Source: Paraphysomonas bandaiensis
Lineage: Eukaryota; Chrysophyceae
Direction: 5' to 3'
Length of the DNA: 64,000 bases
NCBI GenBank assembly: GCA_965644295.1
Contig: CBFFRP010000070.1
Coordinates: forward strand, 1 to 64,000
A program made the position numbers and the translations under genes. Within the stretch, counting starts at the first letter, position 1, and the number at the start of each line of letters is the position of its first letter. Of this stretch, positions 8,597-18,229 are shown in pieces. Under the pieces are notes generated by a model. The model was not told the DNA's origin, made no database searches, and saw only the letters and a program-made list of their open reading frames with translations.

Positions 8597-9220
8597 CTGT
8601 TAGACCATTACCAGATCACGATTGCTTATAAACAGTTGCCCTTCAAAGCAACCGTGCAACATCAGGCGAAGTATGAGGAATACATGAAGCGCAAGCGTGA
8701 AATGTTTTCTAGACCTAAGCCTGGAGTGGCAAAGAATTCCACTAGCACCCACTCTTCTACCAGGTTATTTAACATGGAAGAGGAACAGGCTTCTTTTTCT
8801 TCAAATGAATTTTCTCATGATGAAGAAGATTTATGGGATGCCTATGGGGATACATGGAAAAGCAACAACCACAGTACCGATGTTCCTACTGGCGGCAAAC
8901 CTAATGGCGAGCCAGCGACCGAAACTTCTGAAGAGAAAGATACATCCGACTCAGAAGGAGCTTTGCAAGCTATGGATGGCCAGAATCCATCTCATAAACC
9001 CAAACAAGAGAAGTATGGGTGCATGAGAAAAATCATGTATGGCAAGTGCGACAAGAGTGATTGTCGTTATAGCCATAATCCTAGAGCTCTCGCCAATACC
9101 GCTTCGGAATTGGCTGAGAAATCCCAAGCTTATTTGAAGACCACTTCTTCAACTTCGGGGTCTCAGGATAAACCTCCTGCTATTTTAAGGAGAGATCGCT
9201 TCGGCGACTCTCGTCCTTGA
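8597..9220 (+). pseudogene. gag: Truncated gag (C-terminal 207 codons) in the second internal region
   Basis: The sequence jumps from the LTR end plus TA (8596, matching 746) to the base matching 2454 of the first copy. This is a 1707-bp deletion with a TA microhomology at the junction. Capsid N-terminus, gag start and leader are lost. The CCCH finger and the TGA junction to pol remain. The frame is open back into the LTR, but without an ATG near the junction. This copy could only be mobilised with Gag from an intact one, and it also lacks the priming region. Confidence 0.88.
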
Positions 9221-9235
9221 GATAAGGAGGTTAAC

Positions 9236-12200
9236 ATGATTGAGGACCTAGAAGAACATGTGATCAGTGTTTGTGATGGGAATGATGATTGTGATTATCT
9301 CCCAGAGGCTAAAACATTGAATACTACTTCTTCAAAGGTCCATTTCAAGGATGGAGCTAAGCTGTATGCTTCATATCCTTCAGCCAAGAAATTTTCATCA
9401 GCACATACTGTAGGTAGAGTAATTATAGACAAGAAGTTCGGAGTGGAAGAATTAGTGAAAGTTTTATGTGACACAGGAGCCCTATCCGCTAACTACGTAG
9501 CACGTGATCTTGTGGATAGATTGCGTACCAAGCTAGAACCTAGCAGGTTCTACAAGGTCAAACACCGTGTGGTTTTGGCAGACAGTAGAACCGTAAAGGA
9601 TCTTGACGAAGGGGTTCGATTGAACTTAGTGTTTACCGATCCCAAGAGTCACACTTACCAGTACACTGGTGAGTTCATCGTGATCGACATGTCATCTAAT
9701 GACATTATTTTGGGACTACCAGCCCTCACTGGGAAGCTATACCCTTTCATGTGTGCTGTCATGGAGCAGGCCCATGAGAATCATCTCGAAGATTCGGCTC
9801 AAGGGAACCATAATTTGAGTGCCCTACAAAATGAGGACATGGAATCCAGAGAGGAACACCGACGTCCCTGGAGTAAAGCGAATGATGCTATCGCTCCAGA
9901 AGATAACGAGACTGAGTTACCCGTTCAATTCAAAGATGCTTTGACATTCCTCGGAAAGTCTAGAGAGGAAGCTCTTAACGACTACTATGAACAAATAGAA
10001 ACTCACGTCAGTCAGGAGATGAAACAAGAGACCAACATTATGGATCTCTTATCTTCCAAAGCTGAGAAGGTATTCGTGCCTGATGAGTGGACAGGAGTCC
10101 GAGGTGTTGACCCTTTGACTCTTAAGTGGAAAGAAACTTTACCTGAAAGAATGAAACCCAGAGCCAGGCCGATCAACCCTAAGCTCTGGGAAGCATCCGA
10201 AAAGGAGTTCAGGAGACTATGTGGTTATTTTTACCAGAAGAGCAGATCTCCTTGGGCTTCATGCTTGGTGGTTGCTCCCAAGGCTACTCCACCTTATATC
10301 CGATTCTGCGGGGATTATGTTAACATCAACAAGCACATGCAAGTGGGTAATTATACAATTCCCAATGTCAAGCATGAATTGGACAAGATCATCAATTTCC
10401 CATTGTATATGGACATCGACTTGACCAACGCTTTCCATCAGATACCTCTAGCGGAAGAAACATCAGAGAGGCTTTCTATCCAGACGCCATGGGGCCAATA
10501 TGCGCCAAAGTTCATGCCAGAAGGTATTGCGCCGGCTACTGGAATTCTGCAAGAGGTAGTCAGGGAAATATTTGAAGATTTTTCTGACTGGGCCATTGTA
10601 ATATTTGACAACATGTTGATATTGGCCAACGACCCTCAAGATGCGTATCAGAAATTTGAGAAAGTGATTGACAGATGCATCGAGAGGAATCTCAAACTGA
10701 AAATGCCAAAGAGTTGGCTTGGATTTAGAAAAGTAGACTTCTTCGGATACGTATGCAGACACAAATCCTATGAAGTCAATCCTGAGAAGAAGGAAGCCCT
10801 AGGCAAAATCCCAATGCCTACCAACACCAAACAAGCGAGGTCTCTGCTTGGCAAGGGCGTGTTCTTTTCCAGTTTTACCCCTAGATATTCAGACTTGGTT
10901 GCTCATCTCACAGATTTGACCAAATCGAAATTCAATTGGGACAAGACTACGTGGCGGCACGATTATGAGGCTGAATATCGTCGCTTCATAAAAGGCCTGC
11001 AAGATTCCTGCGAATTGTTCTACCCAGACTACAATTTGGAGTGGACACTGCGTACTGACGCTAGTGAGCTAGGAATCGGCTCGGTGCTTCTGCAGAAAAA
11101 GATTCTCGCAGATGGAACAGAGCAGTTGCAACCCATTGCCTTCCTGTCAAAGAAGTTTTCAGCTCAGGCTCAGAAATGGGCTACGATAGAGCAAGAAGCT
11201 TATGGTATTTACTACAGTGTCAAGCACTTAGCGTACTATTTGATTGGGAAGCAGTTCACTATAGAGACTGACCACAATAATCTCTTGTGGATGGAGTCGT
11301 CTGAAGTACCTAAGATCACAAGATGGAGAATTTTCTTGCAATCTTTCAACTTCAGCATTAAACACATATCGGGTGCCAAGAATTGGTTAGCCGATTGGTT
11401 ATCTCGGGAGCATCAAGTTGCGGCGTTGTCCGGTATATTCTTAGATGAAGACTATGCCGATGCCTACTTCCTTGGAGAGGACTGCACTGAGGATGAATTT
11501 TTTAACTTCTTGGGCAATTTTATGAACCCAGAAGACAGGGAAGTATCTCCTCATGCGCAAAGTTCAGTCACTCCCGAGGATGCCTTGCAACAAGTACATA
11601 ATGCCCGAGTTGGACATCTCGGTGGGCGAGCCACTTGGATTCGACTTAATAAGCAATTCCCCGGCCATGGAATTCCTTACAAAGTAGTCGAAGACTTCAT
11701 TGCGAAGTGTCCAAACTGTGTTAAGACTAGATTGGCGATGAAAGAAGCGCTGATCCCTATAGTCCGAAACCTTAAGCCTCCGAGCGCTCGGAGTGCTATT
11801 GGTATTGATGCGGTAGAAATCACACCCCATGGTGCTGATGGATACACGCACATTAATGTCGTAGTCAACCTGTTCACCAAGTTAGTTTATCTTGAGCCAG
11901 TCAAAGGAGTGACTGCCCTCAACTTGGCAAACACGGTATGGAAGTATTGGAGTTACTACGGACACACTGATCTTATCATCTCAGATCAGGGTCCTGACCT
12001 AACTTCCGATCTTTTCAAACAACTGACTGAATATATGGGCGTCCGACACACCTTCAGCATAGCCAACAGGCATGCTAATGGTTGTGAACGCATCATCGGT
12101 GAGGTGGTCCGACATTTGCGTGCCCTAGTATATGAAAACAGCAAGCGTGTAGAACGAAAGGATGTTTTTGAGGATCCCAGCTGGATACCCAGCGCTCAAT

Positions 12201-13201
12201 ACATTCTGAATTCAGAAGTCTCATCCGAGACGGGGTACTCACCCTTTGAGCTCACTTTTGGCTCTAATGATCTGGAATATTTAACTATGAATATACAGAC
12301 TTTGCCTGAGCGTGCACACGCCAGACTGACTGCTCTTAATGAACAGTTAGAAGGCCTACGGGCGGCTTCCAAAACTTACCAGCAGCAGTTAGCGAGTGAA
12401 CGTGCTGGGGAGGGAGTTCACCCGGACAAGCAGAACCGATATCAACCGGGCGACTTCATTTTATTTGACAAAGGCGCCAAGGTTCATCCCAAGATGTCAC
12501 ATCGATACATGGGACCTTTTGTTGTTAAGACCCAGTACAAAAATGACATTGATTGTCAGCACCTTGCTACAGGGCAAGTGGTACGTGTTTCAGTGACAGA
12601 CGTCAAACTGTTTCCAGGTGATAGAGAAACTGCGTACAGCATGGCTCTACGAGACCAGGATCAGCATGTCATTGACAAGATTCTCTACTATCGGGGTGAC
12701 AGAGAGTCACGCTCCACTTTGATTTTTACTGTGAGATTTCAGGATGGTGATGTCAGAGAAGTGCCTTATAGCAAGGACCTTTTTGACTCAGTGCCTTACG
12801 CGGACTTTTGTTCCAGCAAACGGTACCTCTACCACCTGATTTATCCAGCGGAGGGTGCCAAGAAATATATCTCGGACATCCGACGCCAGTCTATCACTCA
12901 GTTCAAACCCGGTGACCATGCATATGTTGACCTACGCATTTATGGCGACGTATGGTACGACGGACTGCAGTTACCAGACTCCCACTTACTGACCTATGTA
13001 GCTCCGATCCAGTTCACACACTGGTATCATCGAAGCTCTAGGAGAGTATTATCCGTCAAGGATCTTCTCACTCTCCGCACTTACCGTTATGACAACTACC
13101 TCGTGCATTGTTTCGTTCACCCTGAACTAGACACTAGCACTATGGTACTAGTCGACAAGGACTTGGCTACACGCTACCCTCAAGTCCTTGAGTCCGTTTA
13201 G
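9236..13201 (+). CDS. pol: Second full-length Pol polyprotein copy
   Basis: The predicted 1321-aa product is the same as that of the first copy, including DTG, FDNM, RNase H and integrase residues. The nucleotide differences I noticed (for example T to C in an Asn codon at 10324 and C to A near 13150) are silent. It follows a truncated gag, again in the same frame after TGA. Whether it is translated without a complete gag upstream is doubtful. Confidence 0.93.
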   Translation: MIEDLEEHVISVCDGNDDCDYLPEAKTLNTTSSKVHFKDGAKLYASYPSAKKFSSAHTVGRVIIDKKFGVEELVKVLCDTGALSANYVARDLVDRLRTKLEPSRFYKVKHRVVLADSRTVKDLDEGVRLNLVFTDPKSHTYQYTGEFIVIDMSSNDIILGLPALTGKLYPFMCAVMEQAHENHLEDSAQGNHNLSALQNEDMESREEHRRPWSKANDAIAPEDNETELPVQFKDALTFLGKSREEALNDYYEQIETHVSQEMKQETNIMDLLSSKAEKVFVPDEWTGVRGVDPLTLKWKETLPERMKPRARPINPKLWEASEKEFRRLCGYFYQKSRSPWASCLVVAPKATPPYIRFCGDYVNINKHMQVGNYTIPNVKHELDKIINFPLYMDIDLTNAFHQIPLAEETSERLSIQTPWGQYAPKFMPEGIAPATGILQEVVREIFEDFSDWAIVIFDNMLILANDPQDAYQKFEKVIDRCIERNLKLKMPKSWLGFRKVDFFGYVCRHKSYEVNPEKKEALGKIPMPTNTKQARSLLGKGVFFSSFTPRYSDLVAHLTDLTKSKFNWDKTTWRHDYEAEYRRFIKGLQDSCELFYPDYNLEWTLRTDASELGIGSVLLQKKILADGTEQLQPIAFLSKKFSAQAQKWATIEQEAYGIYYSVKHLAYYLIGKQFTIETDHNNLLWMESSEVPKITRWRIFLQSFNFSIKHISGAKNWLADWLSREHQVAALSGIFLDEDYADAYFLGEDCTEDEFFNFLGNFMNPEDREVSPHAQSSVTPEDALQQVHNARVGHLGGRATWIRLNKQFPGHGIPYKVVEDFIAKCPNCVKTRLAMKEALIPIVRNLKPPSARSAIGIDAVEITPHGADGYTHINVVVNLFTKLVYLEPVKGVTALNLANTVWKYWSYYGHTDLIISDQGPDLTSDLFKQLTEYMGVRHTFSIANRHANGCERIIGEVVRHLRALVYENSKRVERKDVFEDPSWIPSAQYILNSEVSSETGYSPFELTFGSNDLEYLTMNIQTLPERAHARLTALNEQLEGLRAASKTYQQQLASERAGEGVHPDKQNRYQPGDFILFDKGAKVHPKMSHRYMGPFVVKTQYKNDIDCQHLATGQVVRVSVTDVKLFPGDRETAYSMALRDQDQHVIDKILYYRGDRESRSTLIFTVRFQDGDVREVPYSKDLFDSVPYADFCSSKRYLYHLIYPAEGAKKYISDIRRQSITQFKPGDHAYVDLRIYGDVWYDGLQLPDSHLLTYVAPIQFTHWYHRSSRRVLSVKDLLTLRTYRYDNYLVHCFVHPELDTSTMVLVDKDLATRYPQVLESV

Positions 13202-13379
13202 AGCACGGGACCAATCAACTTACACGCGATCTTCCAACTCCAACGCTCCTCTGCTGCACCTTCGTTTTGATGGCTAATTTTTAGTTCCGTTGAAATTTGT
13301 GGGCCGCAGAGTGACGCCCGTCTTCATCATTTCGCATAATACTTATATCAAACAAAAAAAAAAAAGGGAGGCGGGGCAA

Positions 13380-14737
13380 TGTGACCACGTGGCATTTCAC
13401 ATGCCTCAGTCACGTGTCTATAGTAAGTGCAAAACTACTAACTACGGGATGAAGACAGAGACGATAGAAGTATCAGAAACATATCATTATTACGCTACAG
13501 ATTACTGAAGAACTAGCACTAGGACGGGAGGTACAATTTCCCATAATCTGCCAACAGCTCTTCGCCGGCCGCAACTGCCCGAGTGGTCTGCACCCAGACC
13601 ACGTCCAAGCCGGACTCATCTACTACAAATTCGCAGTTGAAGCGCCAGCCAGCAGCATGGTCAGAAGGATACACCGTGTTTATATACCTACCATGATTAT
13701 GAGGCACCCGGGCCAAATAAGCTTGGGACCCCAGCGGCCAAAGGTAACCTATGTCCCGAGTGTCCCGCTCCGCATCTATATAGAAGTCCTTAGCCATCTC
13801 AAGTATGTATGCTCCCCAGCTGGGACGGGAGGTATACACTTCACCGCTGTAGAGGCAGAAACGCAGTCCTAGCTCCAAATCCTGTAAGGAGAATAAACCT
13901 TGCTGTTCAGGCTTATCGCCCTGCGGGTTGGCAATGTTTAGGCCAGACCGGACTTCCACATAGGGATTCACTGTCCCACACCTCTGGTAGAAGTCCAACA
14001 CGCACTGGCAGACTTCACCTCTTGCATCATACGATGACGAGTGCAAGTAAGGAACAACTTTGCACAGTTGCCTATGTGCATCAAGTTGTCCCTCGGGGCA
14101 TCGAACGGAGCGTTCCCACATACGCCTAGCAGCAGCCCTTTCACGGTAGGCATACCGATACCGATTGGACCTACGTAATAGAGAGCCCCGTCCCCTACGA
14201 TTGCGAGGTTTAGGCTTAGTGGAGCCCGCTGCTGGATCTGTAGTGGCAGACATTGTTTATGCAGCAATGGATATGATGTATGTATCTGATGTGGACATTG
14301 GTTCTTAGTCTGAGATAGTAGATGTAGGAAAAGCATCATACGGTATGCTGCACACTCACATACATGTTGGTCCATTGTAATACAGTAGCAGTACTCTGAA
14401 TACGCAGTATTCAACGGCTAATTTACAAACTGGCGAGTGTGGTGTGTGGTGTCATCGCGAGTGTGGTGTGTTGTGCTTGTTCTATGTTGCATTGCTTTAC
14501 AGCTCAGTGTTTTGTTAAGTGTTGTTCTGTTTGTACACTAGTGTTCTGACTTCACTGGAGGTGGGGTTTGCGCGGTGATTCTTGGAGGGAGTCACTAGTA
14601 CAAGCTTGCAACGCTTGACATACTGTTTAGAGTAATAATCATCCTGTTCTCCTGCAATCAGACGTACATATAGCTCTGGTTAACTCATTGTGTTTGTTTC
14701 TGCTGCACAGCCTTGGTTATCAAACCTGGCTGTGTCA
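13380..14737 (+). repeat. 3' LTR of the gypsy array, 1358 bp
   Basis: Same length and ends as the middle LTR. I saw two substitutions between them within the SET ORF (near 13523 against 7382, and near 14223 against 8081). After GTCA the sequence becomes unique (TACAATAGCTGG), so the array ends here. Confidence 0.93.
13519..14253 (-). CDS. LTR-encoded antisense SET-domain protein, second complete copy
   Basis: A 244-aa ORF equal to that at 7376-8110 except for two residues (Val to Gly near residue 9, Gln to Pro near the C-terminus). The SET motifs GRYIN, NCEFV and GEELLADYG are all kept. Here it faces back towards pol; its stop codon is 139 bases from the LTR edge. The ORF lies in an LTR, so every retrotransposition duplicates it. 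Confidence 0.85.
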   Translation of the reverse strand: MSATTDPAAGSTKPKPRNRRGRGSLLRRSNRYRYAYRERAAARRMWERSVRCPEGQLDAHRQLCKVVPYLHSSSYDARGEVCQCVLDFYQRCGTVNPYVEVRSGLNIANPQGDKPEQQGLFSLQDLELGLRFCLYSGEVYTSRPSWGAYILEMAKDFYIDAERDTRDIGYLWPLGSQAYLARVPHNHGRYINTVYPSDHAAGWRFNCEFVVDESGLDVVWVQTTRAVAAGEELLADYGKLYLPS

Positions 14738-16258
14738 TACAATAGCTGGGAGGCGTCATAGTACAACACTCAATTGAGGGGGAGTGTTGAGATCTGAAGA
14801 TTCTATATACTTGCAATTGAGTGCAGTATTATGTGAGATGCAAGGATCGAAAGATATATATGTAATTAGTACATTATATTATGTAGTATGAAACTGAAGT
14901 AGAAGTGGATGACTATACAGGATACGATCACTGAGTGTGTGGTTTGTACACTATAGTAGTAAATGAATGGTGTTGAACACATCGAACACAACTTAGGTTC
15001 TTTATCATGTAATGTTTATAATTTCATCTTATCAGTTGAGAATAGTAAACCTTAGCAAATAATGTCAACTTCTGTTACTGTGAGTCACAAACATATAGAC
15101 AGCAGATAACGTTCTTCCCACTCAGAACAATAGTTGTGTGGTACAAGGAAAACTACAATATAAGTATAAAAGTGTCACTTGTGTAGACTTCTTGGGGCCT
15201 TGACGAATAAACAGGCATCCGGGACTGGGCCCACCTGAAGGGCATCCGGGGTATTGGGCTGCTTTTACTAAAGTCAAGCATCCCGGCTTTTCACCTTAAT
15301 GACAGAGAGCGAAATTGGTTGCACCTTTTGGCGCTAAAAAGTAGGATATCAGAGTTAAGCACTAGGTAGTTAAATTGTATTACTAATTTATACACACCAA
15401 TTGCTAGTAATAAGACATGCACACGTGTTGAGTAGTGTTATAAGAAGTTTTTAGCACTATTACCTACCCTGCCTATATATTACCTGTGCACATATAAACA
15501 AGGTAGTTAAGACAAATCAATGTCAGTCATGGCAAGGCTCAAACACCCATAGTCGCGTCAGAAGAGTTTAGGCGCATTATTAGGATGCATGAACTTCACA
15601 ATATATATGCAGTATAGATAGCGCAATGTTGAGTTATGTTGTATAATATTTTACATATATTTACAATTGAAGTGAGATGATAGTAGTTTGAAATAGGTAA
15701 AACCAACCCGCAGCAGAAAAACGTTAATATATTTAAAAAGGAAGTAAATTCAGTTACTGACGAATGTCTATACAAGATATTTATAGGTATGAGGTTAACT
15801 GTTGATATGATAAATAGAGACGTTACATCATATAATATGATCTGAATCGTTTGTATTAATAACTATAAACGAAGAATATCTATTAGTAAAACTAAGCAAG
15901 TTTAAGGATTATGTGTAGAGCAGGGTTAACATCTGTGTACTATTCAATTCTAACAGGCTATACCAATTCGCAACTTAGCAACACTTTTAAATTAATTATA
16001 AATCGCAAAGTCAACCACATTTTAGAATCCATACCCAATCATTACCCAAATTAATTGGTTTATGCCCTATGTTTGGACGGAAAGTGCTTTTAACAATATA
16101 AAAGCTAAGGTCGTTTTAGTATTATAGCTGCGTTTCTAGTCTATAAATATCTCTGGTATTTCTATACCTTCTGCTCCAGCAATACACCTAATTTTCTCGC
16201 CGCATACATGTATCTGTAGTCACTAAACATTCCTTTTCAGTTTTTGGCCTGCAGTAAC
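14738..16258. other. AT-rich gene-poor DNA with a possible Copia LTR edge
   Basis: No convincing gene. Around 14765-14789 there is AACACTC...GAGTGTT around a GAGGGGGAG purine run, followed by TGTTGAGAT. This resembles a Copia polypurine tract followed by an LTR start, but I could not find a matching second copy. A dispersed repeat lies at about 15094-15296. The rest shows nothing I recognise. Confidence 0.5.
15094..15296 (+). repeat. Dispersed repeat, uninterrupted copy A
   Basis: Related to 27561-27714 plus 28521-28575. Shared landmarks are GATAACGTTCT, TGTGTGGTACAAG, CTTGTGTAGAC, TTGACGAATAAACAGG, then GGGCATC and GTCAAGCATCCCGGC. It contains two near-tandem GGCATCCGGG units at 15214 and 15241. 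I see no coding capacity and no clear terminal repeats, so the family type is unknown. Confidence 0.65.
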
Positions 16259-16260
16259 TA

Positions 16261-16687
16261 CCAGGGATAGGGAACAATATATTGCAATACTATTGTTAGA
16301 TAGCGTTCCATCAATAGTATTGATGGATTTTTTAAACCGGCCCTACAATACTATTTCAATATATTTCAATATATTGTACAATGTATTGCAATACAATATA
16401 TTATTAGGATTCAGCTTAATACATGATTGTATCTGTGAGTTATAATGTTCAATGAAATATACCATGAACTGAATTAGAGAGAGTATCTGTCGAAGATACG
16501 TGATCGTCATCATAACGTCGTCATTATCAGTTACACTTCTAACTATTCCGTTGTGCATGATAGTACGTTCTATATTGTTATTCATAATTTTCACTCTATC
16601 GTGTTCATTACTTACACTCTAATAATCACAACATTGTTTTACTATTATAAAGATCAATTCTTTATTTATATTGTTCCCTATCCCTGG
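16261..16687. mobile_element. MITE copy 1 (TA-flanked terminal inverted repeats), split by a solo LTR
   Basis: Perfect inverted repeats at the ends (16259-16279 and 16669-16689 including the flanking TA) begin CCAGGGATAGGGAACAATA. The TA on both sides looks like a target-site duplication of the Tc1/mariner type. Internal parts match the complete copy at 16727-16852. The element carries no ORF of its own. A solo LTR (16402-16667) is inserted near its right end. Confidence 0.8.
16402..16667 (+). repeat. Solo LTR of the Copia family found complete at 38713-45931
   Basis: From TATTAGGATTCAGC to CTTTATTT it follows the 265-bp LTR at 38713-38977, with a divergent last 25 bases. ATAT is duplicated on both sides (left flank 16398-16401, right flank 16668-16671). 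No internal region is left, as expected after recombination between the two LTRs of one insertion. It sits inside a MITE, so it is younger than the MITE. Confidence 0.85.
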
Positions 16688-16726
16688 TACATCAGTTATC
16701 TGACAAGCTTGCTCACAGTCTATTTA

Positions 16727-16852
16727 GCAGGGAAAAGGGGGAAATATATTGCAATACTATTGTTAGATAGCGTTCCTTCAATAGTATTGATGGGGTTTTT
16801 AAACCGGTCCTACAATGCTATTGCAATACAATTTATTGTTCCCTATCCCTGC
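16727..16852. mobile_element. MITE copy 2, uninterrupted, 126 bp
   Basis: Flanked by TA on both sides. The right end (TATTGTTCCCTATCCCTGC) is the complement of the family end; the left end is more degenerate. The middle matches copy 1 (TTGTTAGATAGCGTTCC, AGTATTGATGG, AAACCGG). It gives the empty form that shows where the solo LTR entered copy 1. Confidence 0.78.
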
Positions 16853-16889
16853 TATCTAGTATCTGAAACCAGGGGTTCAATAACTATAT

Positions 16890-16978
16890 ATAGCAAAACT
16901 ATTGAGAGATAGTGTTCCAACAATGTTTTAGTTTTATAGCGTTCCGTCAATACTACTGATGAAGGTTTTAGAACCGGA
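16890..16978. mobile_element. Degenerate MITE copy 3
   Basis: Keeps the middle of the family (ACTATTGAGAGATAGTGTTCC, AGCGTTCCGTCAATAC, TTTTAGAACCGG) but the terminal repeats are not recognisable. Probably an older relative that lies next to copy 2. Confidence 0.5.
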
Positions 16979-17124
16979 TCAATCATTGATCAGTAAAAGT
17001 AAACACATAAGTAGATTCCAGTTTTAGTACTAGTCATTGAGTTCACATTATAAAAAGAACACTTTGTTGGCTACTTCTTAGCTAATTACAATTTTCCTCA
17101 TACATATCCTCTGAGCCATCATCG

Positions 17125-17532
17125 GTGACGTCAGCATTTATAGCGCAAAGTAAATGTTGTGCCGATTCACCTGCTAAATTTAACGTTGTGTTTTCAAGTG
17201 TTTCAATATTCTGTGCATATCAACTTGTCCACAGTATCGTTGAAAGTTGTGTCACTTATGATGAATCAACAAAGTGGTACTGTATGTGCTTGAATTTCAG
17301 CTTAGTGTTTGAAACAAAACAAAAACTTCTTCAATCTGCCGTTCTTCCACCTTCAAAAACTGAGACTGTGGAGCTCTTCATCAAAACCTACCCAGCCTCG
17401 TCACAGTTGAGCTCAAAGTACACACTAATCATGACGAGAATCGCATCCACTTTGACTGCAGGGCACTACAAGAATACAGAAGCAGTCGCTATCAAGAACC
17501 ACGACATAGCCGGAATACAAATAGAGGTGTGA
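17125..17532 (+). CDS. Hypothetical 135-aa ORF
   Basis: An ORF open over 408 bases in AT-rich DNA. I do not recognise it. Its codon use is not obviously random, and several Cys and Ser residues cluster near the start. No splice partners are evident. It could be a fragment of an old gene or chance. Confidence 0.2.
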   Translation: MTSAFIAQSKCCADSPAKFNVVFSSVSIFCAYQLVHSIVESCVTYDESTKWYCMCLNFSLVFETKQKLLQSAVLPPSKTETVELFIKTYPASSQLSSKYTLIMTRIASTLTAGHYKNTEAVAIKNHDIAGIQIEV

Positions 17533-18229
17533 CGGTGACTACAGCGAGGGAGCAGCAGAGGAAGCCTCGAATAAAAGAAAACTGGAGCTGAACTCATACG
17601 TAGCAGCTATGAGCCAGAGGAGTAAGAAGCTACATGCGTTTGTTCGTCACTCACGCTAACAGACATACATGTTCGTTAATGGGTTCCGGCCTGTCTGCTC
17701 GACACACCAGAGCAGAGCGGCGGAACCTGCCTGCAGATATCTTCCACTCATCGGTAGTCATCATCTTATTTTTCGGAAATAAATTGAAGTAAAAATCATC
17801 TAAATTACTGCAATACAACTACGGCTGAAATACAGATAATTGTTGTCTCAATTATTTGAGGCATCTTGGAACAAAAATATACAAAGGATGCCGATACGTA
17901 CTGCTGTACTCTGCTGTATACCGTATACGCAACTTCTGGTATTGTATGTATACTGTTGTATACACTGTTATCTGTAAAATATCCCACTTTTACGAATATT
18001 TGGATCACCGTATAACGGACTTGCCGAACAATAAATGTTCGGAAAATCGGTTTATCTCCACCGTATAATTATGATATCTAGAATATCTCGATTTTACGAA
18101 CACATTATTGTTCGGCATTTTTTTACCGTTTGGCCACTATCGCCATTCAAACCATACAACACCAATGCCCATAAACTGCAAGAACAAAGAACTTAGAACA
18201 AATAAAGCACTTAAAACAAACCAAGCACA

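Larger units (their letters stand above)
1..14737 (+). mobile_element. Ty3/gypsy LTR-retrotransposon array (two internal regions, three LTRs)
   Basis: Three copies of one long terminal repeat (1-744 partial, 7237-8594, 13380-14737) bracket two internal regions. The first internal region is complete (gag 1275-3077, pol 3093-7058). The second lacks what corresponds to positions 747-2453 (leader and most of gag) but keeps the gag 3' end and a full pol. Domain order protease, RT, RNase H, integrase is that of Ty3/gypsy elements. Copies differ by only a few scattered bases, so the array is very young. LTR-sharing tandem arrays are expected from unequal recombination between LTRs of one insertion. 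The left edge lies outside the window, so no target-site duplication can be checked. Confidence 0.93.
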
